Below, in pieces: positions 1-12,000 of a stretch of 64,000 bases of DNA; positions within the stretch are counted from its first letter, which is position 1, and every line of letters starts with the position of its first letter. Position numbers and translations under genes: made by a program. Below the pieces are notes generated by a model, which saw only the letters and a program-made list of their open reading frames with translations, was not told where the DNA came from and ran no database searches. This DNA comes from Apostichopus japonicus (Eukaryota > Echinodermata > Holothuroidea > Aspidochirotida > Stichopodidae): contig NC_092581.1 in NCBI RefSeq assembly GCF_037975245.1, positions 1,502,501 through 1,566,500 on the forward strand, given 5' to 3'.

Positions 1-1849
1 ACTTAATGCTCTCTGGTACTATTGAAATAATTATCGGCAGTTTGTTCAGCTGCTTCAAAGCGTATGCTTGATGACATAAAAAAAAAAATTATTCGTGGGA
101 GCTGATATACAGTGTAATTTGTATGTTAGTATTCCTGGAAGAAGAAAAGTTACGGTAACCGTAAAAGAACCTCAGTTTAATATAGATAGTAAACACAAAA
201 CAGGACTGCGTTTATTATTAGCTTATAAGTTACATTATCTAGGTACAGTATTCCTTGAGATTGCTAGCAAGTTTTAGGCATGAGGTTCAAGTTTTATTGA
301 GTTTTATTTCCTGGACATCTGGTTTGTTTTAATGTCTCTGTCTTTATTTCTGACAAATTTGGCATCCCAAGGTATATAGGAGAACTATTACAGTATTTGT
401 AATTTTTATGTTGTACATTAAATGCACATTAAACACAATAAATGAACATTAAACACAGTAAATGCACATGGAACATCAGAGGAACATTGAAGCAACCTTT
501 GGTATTTGTCTGTCGAATACATACTCAGTTCTACTCAAAGATAAATCATACTAACGTATAAAACTACAATAGGCTCTGTGATTTCTTCCAGCTGCTTCAT
601 TCTTGATGATGATGATGATAATAGTGTGTGTATATTTCATGTTTGTTTGCGTGTGTACAGTACATGTATTTATGCTTTGGCATGTAAACACGATTAACTC
701 ACCATGTGTATCCTGTATGCACCGTACTGCAGATGCCCTTCAGTGAGTTCCTGGCTGCTTTCATTAATGATTGGAGGTTAAATGTCATTTGCAGTCGCAA
801 GAATCCAAACTATGATTCAAGACCTTTTGAAGCAGCATATATATGCTTAGAAAGTACAGCTTTCTGGAAATGCATCAATGAGTGCCATAGCTTTCTAGTA
901 GTTTTAGTGGAGGTCATTTTTGGTCAACACAATTTGTCAAAATGTGAAAACCTTTAAAGATGGCTCACTCAGTAATTCCAGTTTGATGAATTTCATACTT
1001 GTTGTGTAGATCTATGCCTATTAATATGGCATCTATGGATAATGTTTTTTGGTGGAGGCAAAGGTCATGTGATGTCACCATTGGGCGAAAACAATGAAAA
1101 CCTGGTGAAGTTGTGAAGTGGGCAAACCTATATATAAGCTTATATGCTCTTGACTTTGGGAGCATCAGCACATCCAGACTTTGCCAAATTTCAATTGCAG
1201 TTGCTGTAAACATTGCGTGTACACATAACAGCCTCTTTTTACTGTACAACTAATGTTATCAAATATCTCCAGATTGAATATTTATCCCCCAAATTAAGTA
1301 ACATCTCCAGTGTCTCGTTACTGTGCCCCAGGATGTTTTTCACAATTTAGCTTTGTAGAACTTTCTAAGATTGCCAGGTTATTTTAAGATTCCCTGGCAT
1401 CTACATAACATGTTTACAATTTTGTAAAAATTGATGGGATTCCTGTACTGTACATGTATACCCTATAGAATCAGACTGCTGTCACTCTGTGACTGTACCG
1501 AGCTGCATTAGTACAGTGCAGTGTAGCACAGTGTACAGTATTGCCGTGCAGTATGGTTTGCTGTACAAATACAAGACTGTTATAGTTATACATCTTTTGA
1601 CTTGTCTACGCAACTTGACCGGTTTGCATAGATGTAGCAGTTTGCGATGTGATACTGGATAAATTAATAAATTGATATGTAATATTACACACTTTCAAGC
1701 TTGTACGTCCAAACATCGTTTTAAAAAAAAAATTAAAATTAAACGTATTACTGTTAAGGAGTGTTAACCTCAAATTATTTAGTTTAGCGCAGGTCGTTTA
1801 ATGCTAATACCACATATATCATAGCCACCTTCTTTGCAAATTATTTCGT

Positions 1850-2035
1850 ATAGTATAGTACAGTACAGTCAATACAGTGCAGTAAAAGTACAACAGTGCA
1901 GTATAGCACAGTTCAGTACAGTGCAGTATAGTACAGTGCAGTACAGTCAGTAGTGCAGTATAGCATTTCAGTACCATACAGAACATTGCAGTACTGTACA
2001 GCACAGTTCAGTACCATGCAGTACAGCACAGTGTG
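1850..2035. repeat. CAGTACAGTGCAGTATAGCA-type simple repeat
   Basis: A low-complexity stretch is built from variants of CAGTACAGTGCAGTATAG, about 10-11 bp per step, with a weaker outlier near 1505-1550. The short reading frame seen on the minus strand only reflects this repeat. Confidence 0.85.
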
Positions 2036-3087
2036 CAACTGCCATGTATAGCAAAACGTATAATATATTGAAGATCAATTTTTTGCAGTTGAGAAACAAA
2101 ATGGAGAGAATGCATGTTCTTATTGGAATATATAATATATCCAGTACATTATAATGTGCGTAAGTGCATACTGTATGGTGGCTTGGCTTTTAAGATATGA
2201 CGTGTGCATTAATTTCTCATTCCTTTGAAGCATAATATCCCCCTGTACATGCACTAAGGATTATTCCCTAGCAAATAAAACAGCTGACATAAAATCAATG
2301 GATGGTTAGCCAAAAAGAAACGGGATGCATTTTATTGACAGCACTGGAATGCAGGAACTGTAATTTGGCAAGGTTAATGGCATAGTTTAGTTGTATGCAT
2401 AGTACTAAGTAGTTATAGATTTCAGAGGCTACAAGCACACACTAGTAATATGCAGATACTGCAGTACAGTTGCATGAAGGTACAACACGCAGCATTTACT
2501 ATATATATGGACTTTGAAGTTGAAAGTCCTACTTTCATACCCGACAGTACCCAAAACTTTACTGCACTTCAGAAATGTATAGTACATTAATTTAATACAT
2601 TGGCCCTTATTAAATAAATGTAGATTTGAAAGAGAAAATACATAAAACGGCAATTATAAAAAATTCCGGAGTGTTTGCAAATTTTGATAGATTCGCTGTG
2701 GGATATTAATATTTTTAATAACAATTAATTTTTTTTTATGTTTTTGGTGACATGCAATACTTAAAGTCTTAAAGAGATTTTTAAACATGAAGTGCTTGAC
2801 TAATAGTATCATAAAGTAATTATAGCTCTTGAATGCCCTTGAATAGTAAAATACTAGTACAAAACAAAGTTCCTCTATTCAATAATAAATCCATAAATCA
2901 TAAACTGCGCTACTGTATGTTTTTGAGGAAAGTAATTGGTACAGTGCCGTTTTGGTTATGATGCTTAACATCCATATGATCCTATACAGACAAGTTGGCG
3001 TATATGTGCGTGTGTAAGCGTGTGTGTGTGTGTGATGCCCTAGCTTGTAAACACGGGTATGTCAAGGAGGAAGTACGTAATTGATTT

Positions 3088-3640
3088 CATACTTGTTATA
3101 TATTTTGGCCAGGGTCAGTATATGATCTCTGTTGTTTCTGGTGGGACTTATCATGCATATTAATGAGTTGGTGCGGCATAACGTAAAGCTTTTAAAATGT
3201 CAATATCTCTTCGACCGTACGTCACAGTTAGTTCATACTTGGTATGGTGATGTAACTACATATATTAAGTACATGTTCTTTGCAGCTCAATAATTTAAAC
3301 TTCATTAATATCAATGGATGGGGGCTTATTGAGAAATATTCAAAAATAGATTGTTAACACGATATCTCCACAAACACAAGTTGAATCAATGTCATACTTG
3401 GCAGATAGATGCCCTACAATGAGTTGATCTGCCTTATTGATTCTGGTTCCCATCTCATGAATATTAATGAGTGGGTAGGGCTTACCAGAAAAATTCTTAA
3501 AATGTCAATTTTGTTGTAACCGTATATCGGATTTAGTTTGTACTCTTTTATGTTGATGTAACTAAATATCCTTTCAACAGCAATTTTTGCCTCATTAATA
3601 TTTCATTGTGGTTGAGGCTTAATGGGAAATTATTAAAAAA
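3088..3640. repeat. Degenerate tandem repeat of about 150 bp, four units
   Basis: Four diverged units share a TCATACTTG-like element, then a conserved AT-rich core such as CATGAATATTAATGAGT, then a GGGCTTA...AAAATGTCAAT segment. Units start near 3088, 3231, 3392 and 3537. A further diverged relative may lie at 985-1080. Confidence 0.6.
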
Positions 3641-4006
3641 CAGCATAAACCCAAAGCACTTTACATATGAACTGGGATAATACATTGTAAGTATATATGT
3701 ATATACTGTAGATACAGTACATGTTTGTGAGATCATAAAATTTATCCTCATCAATGTTCATGCAAGATATCCGATAACTGGTATCTTCCCTTATATGTTG
3801 CTGCATTAGTCAATAGATAATCCCTCATTTGTGTGCACAAGTTTATGAATATGAACATTTATGGCTTATCACACTATGTTTGGGCATCGGAAGCACTAAG
3901 CATTTTCTCGTTTTCTGTTTCATACCTTGCCGGAGGCGTAAGGCATGTACTGTACAGATTGCGTTGGTTTGTGTGTGTGTGCGTGCGTGTGCATGTCTAT
4001 GTGACA

Positions 4007-4120
4007 CCTGCTTGTAAACATGATAACTCCTGCTTGATAACCCTGCATGATAACTCCTGCATGAAAACATGATGACACCTGCTTGTAAACATGATAACAC
4101 CTGCTTGTAAACATGATAAG
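4007..4120. repeat. ACACCTGCTTGTAAACATGATA tandem repeat (approx. 22 bp)
   Basis: Four to five imperfect units alternate ACACCTGCTTGT with AAACATGATA, with variants ACTCCTGCATG. Several small overlapping reading frames on both strands come from this repeat and are not genes. Confidence 0.8.
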
Positions 4121-4753
4121 TTCACATGATGCATCAAAGTCACACGTGGTATGTGGATCCATTTTATATTGAGCACAAGAAACCTATTGTTTTCTGTGAA
4201 GGTCAAAGGCTGTTTGAGGTCAACATAGGTCACAGTCTGAGAACATTGTTGACAAGCTATAAATTAAACTAAAAAAGTACATCTTCCTTGAAAGTCGTAA
4301 TTGATATGCAGAACAAGCTTGGTGAGTACAAGAACTCTATCGAAGTTGGTAAAGTCTCCAAAAATCAAAGCTACAATTATTCTGTGATTTCTCGGGTGCT
4401 ATAATTTTCTCTTGGTGACCATTAGTCTGGTCAACTTAATCACTTCAGTTTACTACTTTGGTGAAGGGGCTCTATGTACAATCTGGTCAGACATATAATC
4501 TTCAACAATAGTAGTCAGCTTCAGGAAATGAAATCTGCTTCAATGTGTTGATACTCTTGTGTTGGGTGAACACACTCAAGTGTCCCTTATTGGTTTTCAA
4601 CTCTGAGCTTCAAGGGGGGTGATTTCAATTTGGTGTTAAAATTGGCCTTATTCTCTGTGATTTATATTAGATGACTTTGAGATTTGACAGTAAGTTGTGA
4701 CACTTATTTCACAGTGAATAGATAACCTCATGTAACTCTCATTCTTTAAGAAC

Positions 4754-5066
4754 TATTACTATTAACCAGTGCTGTGGCTGAGTGGATAAAGGCGGTGGCA
4801 TTTGAAGCAATGAGGCTTAGCAATCGGGAGGTTCAGGGTTCGATTCCCGGCCGGGTCATAGTAAGGTGGGTTTTTCATCCAAGAGCAATCTACGGTTTTC
4901 TCACCTGAAATGACTTTCTAAATTGAATAGATTCCAAATTTGAGTTAAAATGTTGAATTGGAAGCCACCCGACGTGTAAGTTGTAATCCATAAGCCCTTG
5001 CGGGGTTTCTCCCACATTTGTGGTCGCTTAAGCATCGTAAAAATAACTGCTGATTATTACTATTAA
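4754..5066 (+). mobile_element. tRNA-derived SINE with target-site duplication
   Basis: The body (about 4766-5054) starts with a tRNA-like part: box A TGGCTGAGTGG near 4775 and a perfect box B GGTTCGATTCC near 4839. This recalls tRNA-Leu/Ser. A non-tRNA body follows. The element is flanked by the 12-bp direct repeat TATTACTATTAA at 4754-4765 and 5055-5066, as expected for LINE-mediated insertion. It is not a working tRNA gene, since the acceptor stem does not pair convincingly. Confidence 0.85.
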
Positions 5067-7904
5067 AGGGATGGTTGGGGGCAGATCTTCATTTGCTAGC
5101 TAGCTCAAACCTGGTATTAAAAAGAACATGTATGTCCTTATGCTCATATATCTGTGTGTCTGTATTTCACCTAATAAAACCTGTTCTTTCTGGATATGAC
5201 AAATTTTGGAATAGAACCTTCTGTATATAGTGAAATCCTTACCAGTGAAATGAGTGCTACAGTTAAGAGCTTTAAATCTCTGATCTTTTTCTGGTTCTCA
5301 CTTATGATCATTCTTGGACAAATTTAACTCCCAGTTTGCTCTCACATTAGTCAGATAGTTTAAAAGTGGAATATTTAACAAATTGTTATGGCAATGGATC
5401 ACAAAGCAGTCAAGCTTTCCATTTGAACTATAAATTGTTGCAGCTATCCATAATTTATAAGTAGCTGCCCAACAACAAAATGGGGCAATTTGTGCAAAAT
5501 ATTAAATTATGCAATTTATTCATATGACTAAATACATACAGTATCTTCATCCTTGAATCTTTATTTGAAAATGGATAAACAAGGTTTTACATTCTACATG
5601 CTCTGTGCTTGGGAGGTTTTGTGGACTGATTCTCATCTTTATATCATTTGAAGTTTTTGAATTGCAAATAAAGATTACAAGAAACACAAAATCATTGTGA
5701 AGTATTATGAATGTACACATTATTTATGTTTAATGTATATATATGCAAGAAGTTGGAAAACAGTTTTTAATCAGATCTACAGTATGAGGCTTCTTATTTA
5801 TTGAGGATGATAAATTTTCTTTTCTGTCGTCGAGCTGTAAACATCAACACGATTGAAAAAATGATAAAGGAAAGGAAGAAATTCTTTCCGATCTGATCGA
5901 GAGAAGAAAAACGAAACTTCAATTTATAGAACCTTTGATTTTAATCTGTGCAGGCAGATCTTCAGATACCCATCTGTCAAGGAAAAGTTTGTTGACAGAA
6001 CTGGTTTGTCAACAAGAGCTATAAAAGGCAGGATCTTTGTTTATTTGACTGTTTGTACATGACAGAGAAGTATTTTGAAAAGTGACCTGTTGACCAGGAG
6101 AAGTTGTTGACATTACTTTGGCTTTGTGTGGATCAACTAGTACAAAGTGTCAGTGCAATCAAACAGACACTGCTGCAGTCATCGTGAGTTGTTACCATAC
6201 AGAACTGTACATGTGTAGGTGGCATACCGAACCACATATTGTTCCCCCACATTGCAAATCAGAATTTTGTTTCGTAAAGTTGCCCAGAAAAGAGTGGCTC
6301 TGTAAAAGTATTTCTAACAGGTGAAGTGTACAGTAAGTTACATTTTCTTTTTCTGTTTGGGAGAAGGATGAAGGATGGGGTTATGGGGGGGGGGGGAAGG
6401 GAAGAGAGATAGAGAGGGGTTTTCTGATTGAACCATAGGAATAAACATAGTCTCATCTAAACAGAGTTCAGTCGTTTTCTTTATCGATCGTAAAAATATA
6501 AACTGATTTTTCATATTCTTGAGGAATTGTGCCTTCACAGTTCTATTAAGGCTATATCGATCAGGTACAAAACATTCTTAAATTTCAACAAAATGTTGTT
6601 GTTCATTTTGGGATCCAGTCTTGGGATGATAATACTGCTGGAGATCATTTGGTACGAAGGTTTGAATAGTCTGTGCTTGTGGAAAACAGGCTGAATAAAT
6701 CCTCTTTGACTTTTGTCTTTCTGTCGAAGGGTACACAGTATATACTGTACTTAATATCTTGCCCTGAACCCTACATCCTGTGCGTACAGTAAAAGGTCGC
6801 ATCAAAATGTTTGCACAGTGTCTTGTGCATCCAAGGTAGTTTACTGCAGACCTGTTGAGTTTTATGATCTTCAAAGATACTACAGATCATTCCATCAGTC
6901 CAGGCCACAATCGAGTCTAATTATGGTTCGGTGACGCAGATCTGAAATTGAACTTTTGATTTGATACTTAATATTTCCTGTGCTTTCTCCTCGCCTTATT
7001 ATCTGTCTCCTCACAAACCTCAAGCAAACAAACCTCATTGTCACATCTTTCATAAAAGGATCTTTCCAAAATGGTCACAGCCAACTTCTTTTTTTGAATA
7101 TTAGTAAACCCAAAGATATGATTAATTTTTCCCTTCTTGACCTCCACATAGATATATACATCAAAGAGCAAACATGCTCGAGCCGACAAGGGTATTGTTC
7201 CGTATGATATATTGAAGTACTTAGCTCTTGGAACTCCCTTGGATATTAAGATAAGATAAGATCAACTTGATTAAAACCCCCACAAAAGATAATTGAATGC
7301 TCGCATAAAAGCAGTAAACAGGATACAAGAAAATTACTTAATGTAGCCATGTATCTGGTAAATATATACACGATACACAAAGCTTCTTTTTTTTTGTGTC
7401 TGTTTTTTGTTTGTGTACATCAATTATACTTGCACTGTTTCAATTACTATTTGCATATATTTATCGTTATCTACCACACGGTGTTCATCTTTACCGGTTT
7501 CTCAAGTTCTGTCACCTTTGTGGAGTAATTGGCACAGTACGACAGCATACGATAGTACCAGCAAGAAAATCACCTTTGCTGCACTGCCAGCCAAATTTTT
7601 TTAGTTACTGTGCTTGTAGAGCTTTCTATTGTCAATTCCAATACTGTACATTGTGCACCTGTAGTTATCAACTAATAGCCAATGTGAAACTATTCAAATT
7701 ATTTTAAATCGAAATGACTTCCTTGGTCACACCTGTATAAATACACTTGTCTATTCTTATATTTTGCTCTACGTACAGTCTCACAGAGCCCTCTGCCTTT
7801 ATTAAAACTGGGCATTCTTTACAGCAGAGCTTATTTTCAAATTTCATCAACGATTTTACCAAGTCCACAAAGTATTATTCAGATTAACTTTGTAAATTGA
7901 TCAA

Positions 7905-8283
7905 TCTACTCAACGCCTCTCTTACCTGTCTCCATTCAAATTATGCAACCCACTCTGAAATAACTTACAAGAATTGGTAACGTGTAAGCTCTACGCCCTC
8001 CCTCACTAACTGACCCAGTGTAGGAGGGAGGGTCAACACCCCATATCCCGTTCCATCTAAACGTACCATTTCAAAGGTTGATTACTTCAATTAAGCATAT
8101 GGAATGGTAGATTTGGAAGGAAGGAGGGCTGTGAATATGGTCATTGGGGGTGGGGGGGGGGAGACAGTGCAAGAATGTTACCAGATGTTATCTTGGCTAG
8201 GTAGATCAGAGTGCTGTATATATATCTAGAGAGACAGGTAAGTATTGTCATTAACAAATACCCAAACCAGTAAGTTTTGTGGT
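7905..8283 (+). mobile_element. Short non-autonomous DIRS-related element (diverged)
   Basis: Its left part (TCTTACCTGTCTCC, then TTATGCAACCCACTCTG) resembles the left end of the large element at 17373. Its right part (GAGACAGGTAAGTATTG, then ACCCAAACCAGTAAGTTTTG) resembles the right end at 24066-24118. The two parts lie in the same order and orientation as in the full element, only about 0.3 kb apart, with no coding sequence between. Boundaries are approximate. Confidence 0.6.
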
Positions 8284-8999
8284 TTTCAGGCAGTTTGCAT
8301 TCACTGAAGTTTTGTTAGTTTTTTTAAAGATTTTGGGAAAGTTTCTGATGTCAACAAGGATGGCATCAAGCACTTCATATCAGAGTTTCACATTCAGTTT
8401 GATTTTGGGCCAGCGCCATTTTGTCCCTCCCAGCCTTTAAAAACCACCCCCCCCTCCCCTTGACAGGAACTTGACCTCACACTCATTCCTTTGAGCTTCT
8501 GTGAGATGAATAAATTACTGTGTCATCAAGTGACTCATCAACTGTGTACACACATGGTGACTGATTTTCATGAATATGGTTTCATTTGAGTTACTTCATG
8601 ATTATAAGATGTATTAATATTAATTATATCGATATTTGTAGGATCATCTTTTATGTAGTATATATGGAGTTATTGCATGTAACAGGGTGGTTGTAATACA
8701 GCATTTATGTGCAGTTAATTATTGACAATGAGTTACAGAGTGCACACACACGTGTATGACATATATTTAGTGCATGTCAAGTTTGTTACTCTCCATGTCT
8801 CAATAGGCTTTTATTTGCACAATACGTTTACAAGAGAGATTAAGTAGTTTGAATTGTCAAACACATCATTTCCAAGCAACTACATAAAATCTTTTGCAAC
8901 ATGTATGCAAGACTGATTAAAGAGCTAAGCTTTGCTCTGTCTGAATAATCTAACTAGTTTTCCTTTTTTTTTCTTTCTTTTCTTTTCCAATTACTGTAG

Positions 9000-9047
9000 G
9001 GTTAGAAGTTCCTTTGCCCAAGTTTGGAGAGAAAGCCGATGACCAAG
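9000..9047 (+). CDS. REPS1: REPS1 exon (linker just after EH1)
   Basis: A 48-nt exon follows a long pyrimidine tract ending TTACTGTAG and is followed by the donor GTGAGT. The reading, [15 protein letters not shown], matches the LPLPRF segment that follows the first EH domain in vertebrate REPS1. It starts with the last two bases of a split codon and ends in phase 1, which fits the next exon at 13555. It is the first coding exon in the window. Confidence 0.88.
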
Positions 9048-12000
9048 GTGAGTATATATATGGACTGGACATTGTGGGAATGAGGTGGGAATGAGGTGGG
9101 AATGAGGTGGGGATATAGGGGAGATGAGGCTGGGGTGGGGCTGGTGGCATCTTCTGGGTCACTGATGACCCACTTCTGGGTCACTGATGACCCACTTCTG
9201 GGTCACTGATGACCCACTTCTGGGTCACAGCCCACTTTCACTACCTTCCTAATGTACCCTTCCGAAGAACCACACCTTCTGTGCATGTGAGTTTAGTCTC
9301 CATGAATTGTCTGGTTTAACACGTTTTGGAATCCACCCACTTCTGGGTCTCTGATGACCCACTTCTGGGTTACTGATGACCCACTTCTGGGTCACTGATG
9401 ACCCACTTCTAGGTCACCGATGACCCACTTCTGGGTCAACGATGACCCACTTGTTGGTCACGGCCAACCTTCACAATAATGTTTTACTCTACCATTCTGA
9501 AGAACTTTTAAGGACAGTGCTGTGCATTCATGAGTTTAGTCTATATGAATTGTTTTGGTTTAACACCAATGACCCACTTGTTGATCACGGCCCGCCTTCA
9601 CTTCCGTCCTTCTCTACCATTCTGAAGAACCACTAAGGAGAGTGCTGTACATTTGTGAGTTCCTTGAAGTGTCTTGGGGTTAATGTCACATTTTTGGATT
9701 CTACCCATCTTCAGTGTGCGCGGAATTTTGTTTACTTCAAGGAAAATCTGAGAATTATTTGGAAATGGATTCTGGTTAAGGAGTCAGGAAATACACTGCA
9801 GAATTTTGTGGACTCAACTCAGATTCTAATTTAGTATTCATAAGTACCGTGAATACGCCGAGCCTTGAGTATCCGTCGCATCTGTAAGCATTTACCCGAT
9901 ATGCCTTTTCATAAGTATTTTATTCCTAAGTACCTGTATAGACATATATATGCCTAACTGTTTTTAAATTTAGGGCTAGGAACTAAAACACATCACATAC
10001 ATACAGTTTCAAATTCATTACAAGTCCCCTTTTGTGATTCAAAGAGATGGAATAATTGAGTAGTACTCAGAGTTTGTTGTTGTTGTTGCAGTTTTAGAAC
10101 GATTCTTTTTCCTTCTCCTATACAATATATATACTATGGCTCCTGTGTAAAAACCTACTGTCTGAAGCTTTGCACTCATATGGCCATGTGACCATATTGC
10201 GATGCCATACCGGATAAAACTTATTCCCTGAAAGACCTATCTAAAGATAAAACTTGTGATGTTGCTTGCTTGCATGCATGCCTATATGCCTCCGTCTGTC
10301 CGTCCGTGTGCATTCACGCCATTGAGAACAGCATTTGAACCGTGATCTCTTAAGACATTGCAGCATCAGACCGTCGGTAACGCACGTGTCTCAAAACGAG
10401 AGAAATTCAAGGAGAAGAGTAGGAGTCTCACCTATATAGAGTACTTACAGTATGTACGTACGTACACTTATCAAAGTCCAAATATCCATGCAAGGGGTTC
10501 AAGACTCATGATTCGTTACTAAACTAGACGAAGATGAAGACAACGAGGGCGATGATACATCGGAGCAATCAATGAGTCAGGCAGTCTGCTGGGTTGTTTG
10601 TTAATAGTCGGGAAGAGGGAAGCCCAGTTTAACATGACTTAATAATCAAAACTCTTTGTGACTTAATAATCAAACTCTTTGTGACTAAATTATCAAACTC
10701 TTTGTGACGACCGACGGACCGACCGTAGTGTGTAAGGGGCATGAGGACAGTGACGAATCGATTTGGAGCGGATTTCTATCAGATTCTGAAGAGAGTGGAA
10801 CCAAAAGAGGAAAATATGTTGGGATTTATACTTTTTGCAAGGAGTGTCTGCTCTTGACAGCATTGTATTGGACTTAATCCACGTGTTAATCGTGCAACAC
10901 GGAAACAGCTACTATACGGGGGGGATGTTTTTTTTTTTCTTTCTGTGGAAGGAAAAAATTATTGTGGAATTGCACATTTGAATGAAATGTAAAGGTGTGA
11001 ATTGTTGAGTAGTCAGTGCATTTGCTGTAAAGAACTTCAAACAGTAGTTTAGAGAAAGGACTACGGCTCATATCTGCCTCATACTTTAAAAGATTGAAGT
11101 TAAAACCATCGGCAATTTTCTTTTTTGGGTGGGGGACTTTAGTTGCAACTTTGTTGGTTACGCAAAACGTTTATTAAATAATTTGTGTTGGAGGAGTACA
11201 ACATGCCTTTCTTTAAAAAACTTGACTTTTTTGTATTACTGAGGAGTAACGTTAGCCTGGGCAAGTCCTCAGGTGAGTGTAACATTCAATATACATACAG
11301 TATGTTTCATTTATCCCATTTTGATGTGAGCCTTTGAGAGAAAAAGAGAAAGTGGTCGACAGAATAGTTTAGTCTCATCGATCGATCAATCCATCCTCCT
11401 TGATCCGTGAGTCAGGATGGTCGAAAACTAGGCCAACATATAAGAAAATATGGATGAAACCTGGAAGGTCAGTTCATGACAATGGAAATGTGGTCGAAAC
11501 ATTTGATGGCTTACTCCATACTGTAATGTTATAGGGCGACCCACAGGCAGAAGTGGATCGTTGGGGGGGGGGGGGGTGGCCTCAGTGATAAAAGTTACCA
11601 AATTTTTACATCCTAGGTATATACATGTGAAAGTGCATAGTTTGAGTTGAGGTAGTTAAGTGTCATTGTTGATTATATTCAAAGTCATTAAATTTTGGAG
11701 TGAGGTCATTACTTTTGACTGGTCAATTAGTCACTTCCAAGTGAACTTTCCTGAGGTTAGTTTTACTATCTATCACTGATGACCACTGCATGATATACAC
11801 ATATACCCTTTAAAATCCTCCCGGCCTCCCCCCCCAAATGAAAATAGGCATCCCCTGCAATGCAAAGATGTTATCAATTGTTGTCAGCTACGTTGGTAGA
11901 TCAGAATGAATATACAGTATGAAGGAGACATGTAAGTTTCTGCATTCATAAATAAATACCCATGCCAGTAACGTGGGGGGGGGGGGGTTCATTGGTCACG

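Larger units (their letters stand above)
1..8999 (+). other. Upstream intron of REPS1 (5' part outside window)
   Basis: No exon of the first EH domain was recognised here, on either strand, and the following exon starts inside a codon, so this stretch is taken as the end of a long intron. It holds simple and tandem repeats, a SINE (4754-5066) and a short DIRS-derived element (about 7905-8283), described separately. The remaining sequence is AT-rich and shows nothing else I can support. An alternative transcription start inside it cannot be excluded. Confidence 0.65.

Noticed and set aside
706-957. Possible exon after CTGCAG reading MPFSEFLAAFINDWR
   Set aside because: It vaguely recalls the last helix of an EH domain, but the donor (GTTAAA) is weak, the phase does not fit the 9000 exon, and the conserved EH1 residues are missing.
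4775-4860. Functional tRNA gene
   Set aside because: Promoter boxes are tRNA-like, but stems do not pair well and the sequence is part of a SINE with a target-site duplication.
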